This document shows, in pieces, positions 52,498 through 62,720 of a DNA stretch of 64,000 nt. The number at the start of each line of letters is the position of its first letter. The first letter of the stretch is position 1. The notes beneath the pieces were generated by a model, which saw only the letters and a program-made list of their open reading frames with translations, made no database searches and was not told the DNA's origin. The DNA is taken from contig NC_090443.1 in NCBI RefSeq assembly GCF_031143425.1, forward strand, positions 1,053,506,554 to 1,053,570,553. The letters run 5' to 3'. Origin of the DNA: Pleurodeles waltl (lineage: Eukaryota > Chordata > Amphibia > Caudata > Salamandridae). The position numbers were made by a program, and so were the translations under genes.

Positions 52498-55478
52498 TGT
52501 AGGAGGCTGGCCTGGCTTGTAGTGGGTACCAGAGGTAGTTACACCTTGTGCCAGGTCCAGTTATCCCTTATTAGTGTAGAAGAGGTGTTTCTAGCAGCTT
52601 AAGCTGATAGAAGGGAGCTATGGCAAAGCAGCTTAGGCTGAACTAGGAGGTATGCAAAGCTCCTACTATACCACTGGTGTCATATGCACAATATCATAAG
52701 AAAACACAATACACAGAAGTACTAAAAATAAAGGTACTTTATTTTTATGACAATATGCCAAAAGTATCTCAGTGAGTACCCTCAGAATGAGGATAAAATA
52801 TATATGCAAGATATATGTACACAAACCAAAATTATGCAGGTAATAGCAAAATGAAGTAATGCAAGCATTGTAAAATTACAGTAGATTGCACTAGGAGCAC
52901 ATAGGTATAGGGGCAACACAAACCATATACTCCAAAAGTGGAATGCGAACCACGAATGGACCCCAAACCTATGTGAGCTTGTAGAGGGTCGCTGGGACTG
53001 TAAGAAAACAGTGAGGGTTAGAAAAATAGCCCACCCAAGACCCTGAAAGGTAGGTGTAAACTGTATCTACTACCCCCAGAGAGCACAGAAGTCGTGATAG
53101 GGGGATTCTGCAGGAAGAACAAACACCAGCAATGCAACAACAGTGTAAGACAAGGGGACCAAGTCCAATAGTCGCAACAGTGTCGAGAGTGGGCAGGAGC
53201 CCAGGAAATGCCAGCTGAGGGTGCAAGGAAGCTGCCACCTGTTGGAAGAAGCTTGGAGTTCTGCAGGAATGAAGAGGACTAGGAACTTCTCCTTTGGAGG
53301 ACGGATGTCCCATGTCGCAATGAAGCTTGCAGAGGTATTCCCTTGTAGAAACACCGCAAACAAGTCTTGCTAGCTGCAAGGGTCGCGGTTAGGGTTTTTG
53401 AATGCTGCTGTGGCCCAGGAGGGACCAAAATGTCGCCACTTGGATGAGGAGAGAGAGGGGGCGCCCAGCAAGTCAGGGAGCCCTCACAAAAGCAGGCAGC
53501 ACCCGCAGAAGTACCTGAGCAGGCACTTAGAAGAAAAGTGAACCGGAGTCCACCCGAAGTCACAAAAGGGAGTTCCACGACGCCGGAGGACAACTCAGAA
53601 GGTTGTGCACTGCAGGATAGAGTGTCGGGGACCCAGGCTTGGCTGTGCACGAAGAAAATCCTGGAAGAGTGCACAGGAGCCGGAGCAGCTGCAAATCATG
53701 CGGTACCCAGCAATGCAGTCTAGCGTGGGTAGGCAAGGACTTACCTCCACCAAACTTGGACTGAAGAGTCACTGGACTGTGGGAGTCACTTGGACAGAGT
53801 TGCTGAGTTCCAGGGACCATGCTCGTCGTGCTGAGAGGGGACCCAGAGGACCGGTGATGCAGTCTTTTGTTGCCTGCGGTTGCAGGGGGAAGATTCCGTC
53901 GTCCCACGGGAGATTTCTTCAGAGTTCCTGGTGCAGAGAGGAGGCAGGCTACCCCCAGAGCATGCACCACCTGGAAACAGTCGAGAAATCCGGCAGGATG
54001 AAGCGATACAAGGTTGCTTGTAGTCGTCTTGCTACTTTGTTGTGGTTTTGCAGGCGTCCTGAGCAGTCAGCGGTCGATCCTTTGGCAGAAGGTGAAGAGG
54101 GAGATGCAGAGGAACTCTGATGAGCTTTTGCATTCGTTATCTGAAGAATTCCCCAAAGCAGAGGCCCTAAGTAGCCAGAAAAGGAGGTTTGGCTACCAAG
54201 GAAGGAGGATTGGTTACCAAGAGAGGTAAGAGCCTATCAGAAGGAACCTCTGACGTCACCTGCTGGCACTGGCCACTCAGAGCAGTCCAGTGTGCCACAA
54301 ACACCTCTGTTTCCAAGATGGCAGAGGTCTGGGACACACTGGAGGAGCTCTGGGCACCTCCACTGGGAGGTGCAGGTCAGGGGAGTGCTCCCTCCCCTTT
54401 CCTTTGTCCAGTTTTGTGCCAGAGCAAGGCTGGGGGATCCCTGAACTGGTGTAGACTGGCTTATGCAGAGATGAGCACCATCTGTGCCCATCAAAGCATT
54501 TCCAGAGGCTGGGGGAGGCTACTCCTCCCCAGCCCTCACACCTATTTCCAAAGTGAGAGGGTATTACACCCTCTCTCAGAGGAAGTCCTTTTTTCTGCCT
54601 TCCTGGGCCAGGGCTGCCTGGACCCCAGGAGGGCAGAAACCTGTCTGAGGGGTTGGCAGCAGCAGCAGCTGCAGTGGAGACCCCGGACAGGCAGTTTGAC
54701 AGTACCCGGGTTCTGTGCTAGAGACCCGGGGGATCATGGAATTGTCCCCCCACTGCCAGAATGGCATTGGGGTGACAATTCCATGATCTTAGACATGTTA
54801 CATGGCTATGTTCGCAGTTACCATTGTGACGCTGTACATAGGTAGTGACCTATGTACAGTGCACGCATGCATGTAATGGTGTCCCCGCACTCACAAAGTC
54901 CGGGGAATTTGCCCTGAACAATGTGGGGGCACCTTGGCTAGTGCCAGGGTGCCCACACACTAAGTAACTTTGCACCCAACCTTCACCAGGTGAAGGTTAG
55001 ACATATAGGTGGCTTATAAGTTACTTAAGTGCAGTGGTAAATGGCTGTGAAATAATGTGGGCGTTATTTCACTCAGGCTGCATTGGCAGGCCTGTGTAAG
55101 AATTTTCAGAGCTCCCTATGGGTGGCAAAAGAAATGCTGCAGCCCATAGGGATCTCCTGGAATCCCAATACCCTGGGTACCTCAGTACCATATACTAGGG
55201 AATTATATGGGTGTACCAGTATGCCAATGTGAATTGGTAAATTTAGTCACTAGCCTGTTAGGGACAAATTTGGAAAGCAGCGAGAGCATAACCACTGAGG
55301 TTCTGGTTAGCAGAGCCTCAGTGAAACAGTTAGGCATCACACAGGGAACACATACAGGGCACATACTTATGAGCACTTGGGCCCTGCCTGGCAGGGTCCC
55401 AGTGACACATAGACTAAAACAACATATATACAGTGAAATATGGGGGTAACATGCCAGGCAAGATGGTACTTTCCTACA
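52498..55478 (-). repeat. Element B 3' LTR, 2981 bp
   Basis: Plus-strand bounds are TGTAGGAGGCTGGCC at 52498 and TACTTTCCTACA at 55478, so the coding-strand LTR is TGTAGGAAAGTA...CCTCCTACA with a 7-bp terminal inverted repeat. It contains the AATAAAG signal (complement near 52727-52745) and the hairpin at 54732-54788. It is collinear with the solo LTR at 19447-21734 and with 60632-62720. The short ORFs inside recur in each LTR and have no recognisable product. Confidence 0.95.
54732..54788. repeat. Conserved LTR hairpin (element B copy)
   Basis: GATCATGGAATTGTC plus CCCCACTGCCA pairs with TGGCATTGGGG plus GACAATTCCATGATC. It has one extra mismatch compared with the copy at 20994-21050, but the outer 15-bp arms are perfect. 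Confidence 0.85.
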
Positions 55479-55497
55479 CAACCCCCCCAAACGAAGG
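55479..55497 (-). other. Polypurine tract of element B
   Basis: The minus strand reads CCTTCGTTTGGGGGGGTTG directly before the LTR start TGTAGGAAAG. The G7 run adjacent to the LTR is shared with element A. It primes plus-strand DNA synthesis. Confidence 0.75.
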
Positions 55498-55506
55498 ACA
55501 ATAAGA

Positions 55507-57003
55507 CTAGCCATGACCTGATGAGTCTTCATTGTCTAAGTGGAAATATCTGGGGAGTCCATCTGCATTGGAGTGGGTACTCCCAGGTCTATGTTCCACT
55601 GTATAGTCCATTCCCTGTAGAGATATGGACCACCTCAACAATTTAGGGTTTTCACCTTTCATTTGTTTTAGCCAAAGTCGAGGTTTGTGGTCTGTCTGAA
55701 CAATAAAGTGAATGCCAAACAGGTATGGTCTCAACTTTTTCAGTGCCCAGACCACAGCAAAGGCCTCCCTCTCTATGGCAGACCAATGCTTTTCTCTATG
55801 GGTCAACCTTCTGCTGATAAAAGCAACTGGTTGCTCCTGGCCCTTAGAATTCAGTTGTGATAAGACTGCCACTACCCCTAATTCAGATGCATCAGTTTGA
55901 ACAATGAATTTCTTGGAGTAACATGGGCTTTTTAGGACAGGTGCAGAGCACATGGCCTGTTGGAGCTCCTCAAAAGCTTTCTGACAGCTAGCTGTCCACA
56001 ATACCTTTATGGTTCTCACCTGGGTCTGTGTTGTAGGGGGAACCCAATCCATGATTGTCTGGATTTTCCCCTGAAATGGTGCAATCTGTTCTCCACCTAC
56101 CAGGTGTCCCAGATAAACTACCTTTCCCTGCCCTATATGGCACTTTGAGGCCTTGATAGTGAGGCCTGCCTTTTGCAGGGCCTCCAAAACTTTCCAAAGG
56201 TGGAGCAGGTGCTCATCCCAGGTGGAGCTAAAGACAGCTATACCATCCAGATATGCTGCACTAAAAGCCTCCAACCCTTGCAGGACTGTGTTCACCAACC
56301 TCTGGAAAGTGGCAGGTGCATTTTTCAAACCAAAGGGCATCACTTTAAATTGGTAGTGCCCTCCTATAGTTGAAAATGCAGTTTTAGGTTTAGCATCCTC
56401 AGCCAATTTGATCTGCCAATACCCTGCAGTCAAATCAAAGGTGCTTAGATACTTGGCTGGTGCCAGTGTATCTATGAGCTCATCTGCCCTGGGTATAGGG
56501 TGAGCATCAGTTTTTGTTACCTGATTGAGACCTCTGTAGTCTATACAAAACCTCATCTCCCTTTTTCCATCTTTTGAGTGAGGCTTTGGTACAAGCACCA
56601 CAGGACTCGCCCATGGGCTCTCAGAAGGTTCAACCACTCCTAGATCAAGCATTTTCTGAACCTCTTGTTTTATGCAGTCGGTGACATGGTCAGGCTGCCT
56701 ATAGATTTTACTTTTGACAGGCAAGCTGTCTCCAATATCAACTGTGTGTTCACACCAAGATGTGGTGCCTGGCACAGTTGAATAGAGTTCAGAAAATTGT
56801 CCAAGGAGATTTATGCAGTTGTCTTTCTGTTCTGCAGTCAGACAATCTGCTAAAACTACTCCCTCCACTAAAGCATCCTCTTCGGTGTAGGAGAACAGAT
56901 CAGGGAGAGGGTCACTCTCTTCTTCCTGTCCTTCATGTGTTGCCATGAGCAGGGTGAGATCAGCCCTGTCATAGTAGGGTTTTAGGCGGTTGACATGAAT
57001 CAC
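55507..57003 (-). pseudogene. pol: Element B reverse transcriptase and RNase H
   Basis: A 498-codon frame. Residues 1-15 (HVNRLKPYYDRAD) are the tail of the integrase C-terminus. RT spans about 95-330: PWASPVVLVPKP, RFCIDYRGLN, YLSTFDLTAGYWQ (D190) and VMPFGLKNAPATFQRL. The catalytic box reads YLDG (251-254) instead of YxDD. After TQVR (330) the FLGLxGYY connection present in element A is missing, a deletion of some 30 or more codons. RNase H spans about 365-450, with D371 (QTDASELG), E413 (WSAIEREAF) and D438 (VQTDHKP). It ends HRPGSTHSNADGLPR, just before the PPT. The active-site change and deletion make it non-functional. Confidence 0.9.
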
Positions 57004-57272
57004 CCTAAGGGAACTCCTGGCAGTGCCCAGGTCTACCAGATAGGTAACCTCACCCTTTTCTCAACAATTAGATGGGGTCCACTCCATTTGTCCTGGAGTG
57101 CTCTTGGAGCCACAGACTCCAATACCCACACCTTCTGTCCTGGTTGGTACTGGATCAGAACAGCCTTCTGGTCATGCCATTGCTTCTGGAGCTCTTGGCT
57201 GGCCTGAAGGTTTTTACTGGCCTTTTTCATGTACTCAGCTATTCTGGATCTTAGGCCAAGTACATAGTCCAC
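57004..57272 (-). pseudogene. pol: Element B integrase C-terminal domain
   Basis: A separate frame (57272-57033) has LGLRSRIAEYMKKASKNLQASQE, then VWVLESVAP and KWSGPHLIVEKRV, a GPF/Y-like C-terminal integrase pattern. It bridges the core (ending 57306) and the RT frame, which starts with the same domain's tail. Two frame changes separate it from its neighbours. Confidence 0.75.
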
Positions 57273-57305
57273 TATGTCCTGTTTGGGAGCTTTTAAAGGT
57301 TGTTC

Positions 57306-57998
57306 TCAACCCTCCTTCACAAGTGTTAGTGGACATGTTACAGGGTGTCCAAAGAGGAGTTCAAAGGGGCTGAAGCCCACTCCTTTCTGGGGTACCTCAC
57401 TGTAAGCAATGAGGAGGCAAGGTAACAGGACATCCCATCTCCTCCTGAGTTTTTCAGGGAGTCCCATTATCATACCTTTGAGAGTTTTATTAAACCTCTC
57501 TACCAGTCCATTAGTCTGTGGATGATAAGGTGTGGTGAATTTGCATGTTACACCACATTCCTTCCACATAGCTTTTAAGTAATCAGATATAAAGTTGCTA
57601 CCCCTGTCTGATACAACCTGTTTTGGGAAACCCACCCTGGAAAAGATTCCCAGGAGGGCTTTTGCCACTGCAGGAGCTGTAGTAGTCCTTAGAGGAATTT
57701 CTTCAGGATATCTTGTGGCATGGTCTACAACCGCCAAGATAAACCTATTGCCTGAAGCAGTAAGAGGGTCAAGGGGGCCAACTATGTCAACCCCTACCCT
57801 TTCGAAGGGAACCCCAACCACAGGTAGTGGAATAAGGGGAGCTTTTGGGGGTGCCACCAGTCTTGCCACTGGCTTGGCAGGCAACACAAGACTTGCAAAA
57901 ATCTTTTGTGTCCTCTGACATCCTAGGCCAGTGAAACAGGGGGACAAGCCTTTCCCATGTTTTGATCTGGCCCAAATGCCCAGCCAAAGGAATGTCAT
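57306..57998 (-). pseudogene. pol: Element B integrase catalytic core
   Basis: The D,D(35)E core is intact: D71 in GVDIVGPLD, D131 in VVSDRGSNF and E167 in NGLVERFNKTL, with exactly 35 residues between the last two. The open frame starts in a shifted reading of the zinc-finger segment; the true frame enters near residue 45 (ARLVAPPKAPLIPLPV), after a probable 1-nt indel in a G5/C5 run near 57848. It inserts the cDNA in the genome. It lies upstream of RT, the Gmr1-type order. Confidence 0.9.
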
Positions 57999-58824
57999 GT
58001 GCCAGAATTAGGATGAACTCTCTGTACTGCAGGGGAATGTCCAATCTCCTGGTTGCTCCAGGTTTTGGGTCCCTTGCCTCTGTGTACAAGAGGTTGTCCT
58101 CCCAGTAAACTCTATGTGAGTCACTGACATCCCCATTTTGCTGCTTGATAGCTTGCTCTCTGGGACCTTCTAATGTGGGATAGGATTGCTGTGCCACACT
58201 CAGCTCTTCCCTGGCAGGCCCCCCTCCACCCAAAAGCTCAGCAGTGTCTGCTGCCAGCTCATCTGGTGAAGGTTCTGCACAGGGAGGAAATTCTTCTTCC
58301 TCAGAAGGAGAATCATCTGTAGAAGGAGGGATAGTGGGTAGGGTTTTACCCTTGCTACCCCTAGCTTTAGGGAGCACTTGGTCCATTGTTCCAGGATCCA
58401 AGTTACCCTGTCCTTTTTGCTTTTTGGCCTGAGCCCTTGTCAAAGCAAAAATATGCCCAGGAATGCCCAGCATTGCTGCACGAGCCTCCAACTCCACTTC
58501 TGCCCAAGCTGATGTCTCTAAATCATTTCCCAGTAGACAGTCTACAGGTAAATCTGAGGCAACCACAATTTTCTTTGGACCAGTAAACCCCCTCCCACCC
58601 CAGTTGAGATTCACAACAGCCATGGGGTGGCTAAGAGTGTTGTTATGAGCGTCTGTCACTTGGCACTGGTGACCAAGTAGGTGTTGTTCAGGATGTACCA
58701 GTTTCTCTATTACCATGGTAACACTGGCACCTGTGTCCCTGTAGGCCTGAACATCAACACCATTTATTAGGGGAAGTTGCTTGTACTTATCCATATTAAG
58801 GGGGCAAGCAACTAAGGTGGCCAA
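57787..58824 (-). pseudogene. pol: Element B protease and integrase zinc-binding domain
   Basis: A 345-codon frame overlapping the end of gag by 13 nt in the -1 frame, as for a programmed frameshift. The aspartic protease has the active site AYRDTGAS (D30) and LLGND (97-101). A charged linker follows (about 160-210). The HHCC-like integrase zinc finger has H276 and H283 (HDIPLAGH) and the CKSCVAC cluster (310-316). The frame is lost after residue 325, where the catalytic core continues in another frame. Having protease directly followed by the integrase zinc finger proves the integrase is not displaced by rearrangement of the core alone. Confidence 0.85.
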
Positions 58825-60359
58825 ATCAATGCACCTTCAGAGACTAACACAGCCTCTGTGGTCTCCCTAACAAGACCAACCCCAACTAAATTACCAAAAG
58901 TGACCCCAGGTACTCCCTTGGATTGGCTATTAGTAGGTTTGCTCCCACCACCACTGCTATTACTAGGTGCACTAGAGTTTGCAGTAGGGGTTGTGGTAGT
59001 GGAAGGCTTGGTGTTTTTCTTTGGACAACTGGCATCAGTTGTCCAATGGCCTTTGACTTTACACAAATAACACCAAGGCTTTTTAACTTGATTTGAAGAG
59101 GTATTGGACCCACCAACCCCACCAGAGGATTTTTGTGGGCCTGATGAAGTCTCAGTTTTACTTTTGTCCCCACCCTTGTCAGAAGAAATACCATCCTTCT
59201 TCTTGCCATCCTTGTCACCCCCTGTATGAACTTTTCTGTTCACTCTTGTTCTGACCCATTTGTCTGCCTTCTTTCCCAATTCTTGGGTAGAGGTCAGATC
59301 TGAGTCCACTAGATATTGGTGTAACAAGTCAGACACACAGTTAGTCAGAATATGCTCTCTCAGAATAAGATTATACTGGCTTTCATAGTCAGAAACTCTA
59401 CTGCCATGTAACCACCTTTCCAAGGCCTTCACTGAACAGTCAACAAAGTCTACCCAGCCTTGTGAGGACTCTTTTCTGGTGTCTCTGAACTTAATCCTGT
59501 ATTGTTCAGTGGTTAAGCCAAATCCACCCAAGAGTGCATCCTTCAAAACTGCAAAACTGTTAGCATCACTTTCTCTAACAGTAAGGAGCCTATCCCTACC
59601 CTTTCCATTGAAAGATAGCCACAATATAGCAGCCCACTGCCTTTGAGGGACCCCCTGTACCATACAGGCCCTCTCAAGTGCAGCAAACCACTTGTTGATG
59701 TCATCCCCCTCCTTGTAAGGGGGGACTATCTTGTGCAGATTCCTGGAATCATGCTCTCTAACAGGATTAATATCAGGAATACTGCTGTGGCTGCCACCAT
59801 GGGGTCCTAACCCCAATCTCTGTCTTTCCTTCTCCAGGTCTAGGGATTCCCTATCTAGAGCCAGCTGTTGCTGTTTAAGCTTCAGTCTGGTCTCTTCCAC
59901 TTTTTTGAGTTCCCTTTCTAACATGTTGTCTTCGGGGTGGGTGGGTTGGGAATGCTTGGACAGAGAAGATAAATTGGAAACAGCAGAGGGAGATCTGTCC
60001 CTAACTGACTGGACTCTAATAACCTGGCCTCCAGGAATAAAGACACCCCTACTATAATGGGAATCTCTATTACTACCAGTATTACTAGGTGGCCTGCTAA
60101 GGGGCAGATTTGGAACAGAACCCTCCCCACCTCCCTCAAGGTGATCCCCTGAGTCAGAATGGGAGCCATCTATTAACTTCTCATTTGAAGTGCCTCCTAG
60201 AGACTCATCATTCACAATAAGCATATTATATAGAAACTCTTTTGGAGGGTTCTTTCCTATCACTAAACCTCTATCTATGCAGATACTCCTTAAGCTCTTG
60301 TAATTCAAATTATCATAGGCAGTATTGACCATTTTAAGAGCAGACTCTACATCAGACAT
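58812..60359 (-). CDS. gag: Element B Gag with SCAN-like capsid
   Basis: An intact 515-residue frame starting at an ATG (60359). Residues 143-182 are a charged coiled-coil-like helix (LERELKKVEETRLKLKQQQ). Residues 215-370 form the capsid: YKEGDDINKWFAALERACMV, then a helical region from QYRIKFRDTR (287) through WVDFVDCSVKALERWL and LILREHILTNC to LGKKADKWVRTRV (370). This helical layout resembles the vertebrate SCAN domain. A Lys/Gly-rich linker leads to a zinc knuckle CYLCKVKGHWTTDASC (C430, C433, H438, C445) with C-X2-C-X4-H-X6-C spacing. Gag packages the RNA. Pol overlaps in the -1 frame. It is the only intact frame in this element. Confidence 0.9.
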   Translation of the reverse strand: MSDVESALKMVNTAYDNLNYKSLRSICIDRGLVIGKNPPKEFLYNMLIVNDESLGGTSNEKLIDGSHSDSGDHLEGGGEGSVPNLPLSRPPSNTGSNRDSHYSRGVFIPGGQVIRVQSVRDRSPSAVSNLSSLSKHSQPTHPEDNMLERELKKVEETRLKLKQQQLALDRESLDLEKERQRLGLGPHGGSHSSIPDINPVREHDSRNLHKIVPPYKEGDDINKWFAALERACMVQGVPQRQWAAILWLSFNGKGRDRLLTVRESDANSFAVLKDALLGGFGLTTEQYRIKFRDTRKESSQGWVDFVDCSVKALERWLHGSRVSDYESQYNLILREHILTNCVSDLLHQYLVDSDLTSTQELGKKADKWVRTRVNRKVHTGGDKDGKKKDGISSDKGGDKSKTETSSGPQKSSGGVGGSNTSSNQVKKPWCYLCKVKGHWTTDASCPKKNTKPSTTTTPTANSSAPSNSSGGGSKPTNSQSKGVPGVTFGNLVGVGLVRETTEAVLVSEGALIWPP

Positions 60360-60612
60360 GATAGAAGAAGGTTTAGAGACAGTGAGAAGAGAGAAAAAGT
60401 TTCAGAACTTTTTAAAGAACAGAGAAAATAAACTTTTTCAAACTTTTAGAAACTTTTAGAGGTTTAGAGAAACTTTTCAGAACTTTGTAAAAAGTTTCAG
60501 GAGGAGAAAAGCTAAACTTTTTGGTTAGGTGCACATACACTGAACTTGTTTTGTATATTATTCTCTTATGAAAAGTACACAATGACAAAGTGGTAAGTAG
60601 TTACAAGTACTT

Positions 60613-60630
60613 ATCCCACCGCTGCCACCA
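60613..60630 (-). other. Primer-binding site, tRNA-Leu type
   Basis: The plus strand reads ATCCCACCGCTGCCACCA, the 18-nt 3' end of vertebrate tRNA-Leu of the AAG/TAG class including CCA. The element strand is therefore its exact complement. It is one base from the LTR end at 60632, the normal PBS position. Confidence 0.85.
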
Positions 60631-60631
60631 A

Positions 60632-62720
60632 TGTAGGAGGCTGGCCTGGCTTGTAGTGGGTACCAGAGGTACTTACACCTTGTGCCACATCCAGTTATCC
60701 CTTATTAGTGTAGAAGAGATGTTTCTAGCAGCTTAGGCTGATAGAAGGTAGCTATGGCAAAGCAGCTTAGGCTGAACTAGGAGACATGTAAAGCTCCTAC
60801 TATACCTCTGGTGTCATATGCACAATATCATAAGAAAACACAATACACAGAAGTACTAAAAATAAAGGTACTTTATTTTTATGACAATATGCCAAAAGTA
60901 TCTCAGTGAGTACCCTCAGTATGAGGATAAGATATATACACAAGATATATGTACACAAACCAAAATTATGCAGGTAATAGCAAAAAGAAGTAATGCAAGC
61001 AATGTAAAATTACAGTAGATTGCAGTAGGAGCACCTAGGTATAGGGGAAGCACAAACCATATACTCCAAAAGTGGAATGCGAACCACGAATGGACCCCAA
61101 ACCTATGTGCGCTTGTAGAGGGTTGCTGGGACTGTAAGAAAACAGTGAGGGTTTGAAAAATAGCCCACCCCAAGACCCTGAAAGGTAGGTGTAAAGTGCA
61201 CCTACTACCCCCAGAGAGCACAGAAGTCGTGATAGGGGGATTCTGCAGGAAGAACAAACACCAGCAATGCAACAACAGTGGATTTCCAGACCTGAGTACC
61301 TGTAAGACAAGGGGACCAAGTCCAATAGTCGCGACAGTGTCGAGAGTGGGCAGGAGCCCAGGAAATGCCAGCTGAGGGTGCTAGGAAGCTGCCACCTGTT
61401 GGAAGAAGCTTGGAGTTCTGCAAGAAAGAAGAGGACTAGGAACTTCTCCTTTGAAGGACGGATGTCCCACGTTGCGATGAAGCTTGCAGAGGTGTTCCCA
61501 TGCAGAAACACTGCAAACAAGCCTTGCTAGCTGCAAGGGTTGCGGTTAGGGTTTTTGGATGCTGCTGTGGCCCAGGAGGGACCAGAATGTCGCCACTTGG
61601 ATGAGGAGAGAGAGGGGGTGCCCAGCAAGTCAGGGAGCCCTCACAAAAGCAGGTAGCACCCGCAGAAGTACCTGAGCAGGCACTTAGAAGAAAAGTGAAC
61701 CGGAGTCCACCCGAAGTCACAAAAGGGAGTCCCATGACGCCGGAGGACAACTCAGAAGGTTTTGCACTGCAGGTTAGAGTGTCGGGGACCCAGGCTTGAC
61801 TGTGCACAAAGGAAATCCTGGAAGAGTGCACAGGAGCCGGAGCAGCTTCAAATCACGCGGTAACCAGCAATGCAGTCTAGCGTGGGGAGGCAAGGACTTA
61901 CCTCCACCAAACTTGGACTGAAGAGTCACTGGACTGTGGGAGTCACTTGGACAGAGTTGCTGAGTTCCAAGTACCATGCTCGTCGTGCTGAGAGGGGACC
62001 CAGAGGACCGGTGATACAGTCTTTTGTTACCTGCAGTTGCAAGGGGGAAGATTCTGTCATTTCACAGGAGATTTCTTCAGAGCTCCTGGTGCAGAGAGGA
62101 GGCAGGCTACCCCCAGGGCATGCACCACCTGGAAACAGTCGAGAAAGCCGGCAGGATGAAGCGATACAAGGTTGCTAGTAGTCGTCTTGCTACTTTGTTG
62201 CGGTTTTGTAGGCGTCCTGAGCAGTCAGCGGTTGATCGTTTGGCAGAAGGTGAAGAGGGAGATGCAGAGGAACTCTGGTGAGGTCTTGCATTCGTTATCT
62301 GAAGAATTCCCCAAAGCAGAGGCACTAAGTAGCCAGAAAAGGAGGTTTGGCTACCAAGGAAGGAGGATTGGCTACCAAGAGAGGTAAGAGCCTATCAGAA
62401 GGAGCCTCTGACGTCACCTGCTGGCACTGGCCACTCAGAGCAGTCCAGTGTGCCACAAACACCTCTGTTTCCAAGATGGCAGAGGTCTGGGACACACTGG
62501 AGGAGCTCTGGACACCTCCCCTGGGAGTTTCAGGGGAGTGGTCACTCCTCTTTCCTTTGTCCAGTTTCGTGCCAGAGCAGAGCTGGGGGATCCCTGAACC
62601 AGTGTAGACTGGCTTATGCAGAGATGGGCACCATCCTTTGTTCTGCCTTCCTGGGCCAGGGCTGCCTGGACCCCAGGAGGGCAGAAACCTGTCTGAGGGG
62701 TTGGCAGCAGCTGCAGTGGA
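60632..62720 (-). repeat. Element B 5' LTR, truncated and internally deleted
   Basis: It begins TGTAGGAGGCTGGCC at 60632 and is collinear with 52498-54680. A deletion of about 110 bp occurs at 62636, where GGGCACCATC joins CCTTTGTTCTGCC (compare 54480-54590). Similarity ends at GCAGCTGCAGTGGA, 62720, losing the terminal 760 bp or so, including the hairpin and the 5' end of the coding-strand LTR. Confidence 0.85.

Larger units (their letters stand above)
52498..62720 (-). mobile_element. Gmr1-like Ty3/Gypsy element B, nearly complete
   Basis: In minus-strand order: truncated 5' LTR (62720-60632), PBS (60630-60613), gag (60359-58812), protease and integrase zinc finger (58824-57787), integrase core (57998-57306), integrase C-terminus (about 57272-57004), RT-RNase H (57003-55507), PPT (55497-55479) and 3' LTR (55478-52498). 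Total 10.2 kb. Integrase lies upstream of RT. Pol has frame breaks, an RT active-site change and a deletion, so the copy is inactive. Loss of the far LTR end removes one target duplication. Confidence 0.9.
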
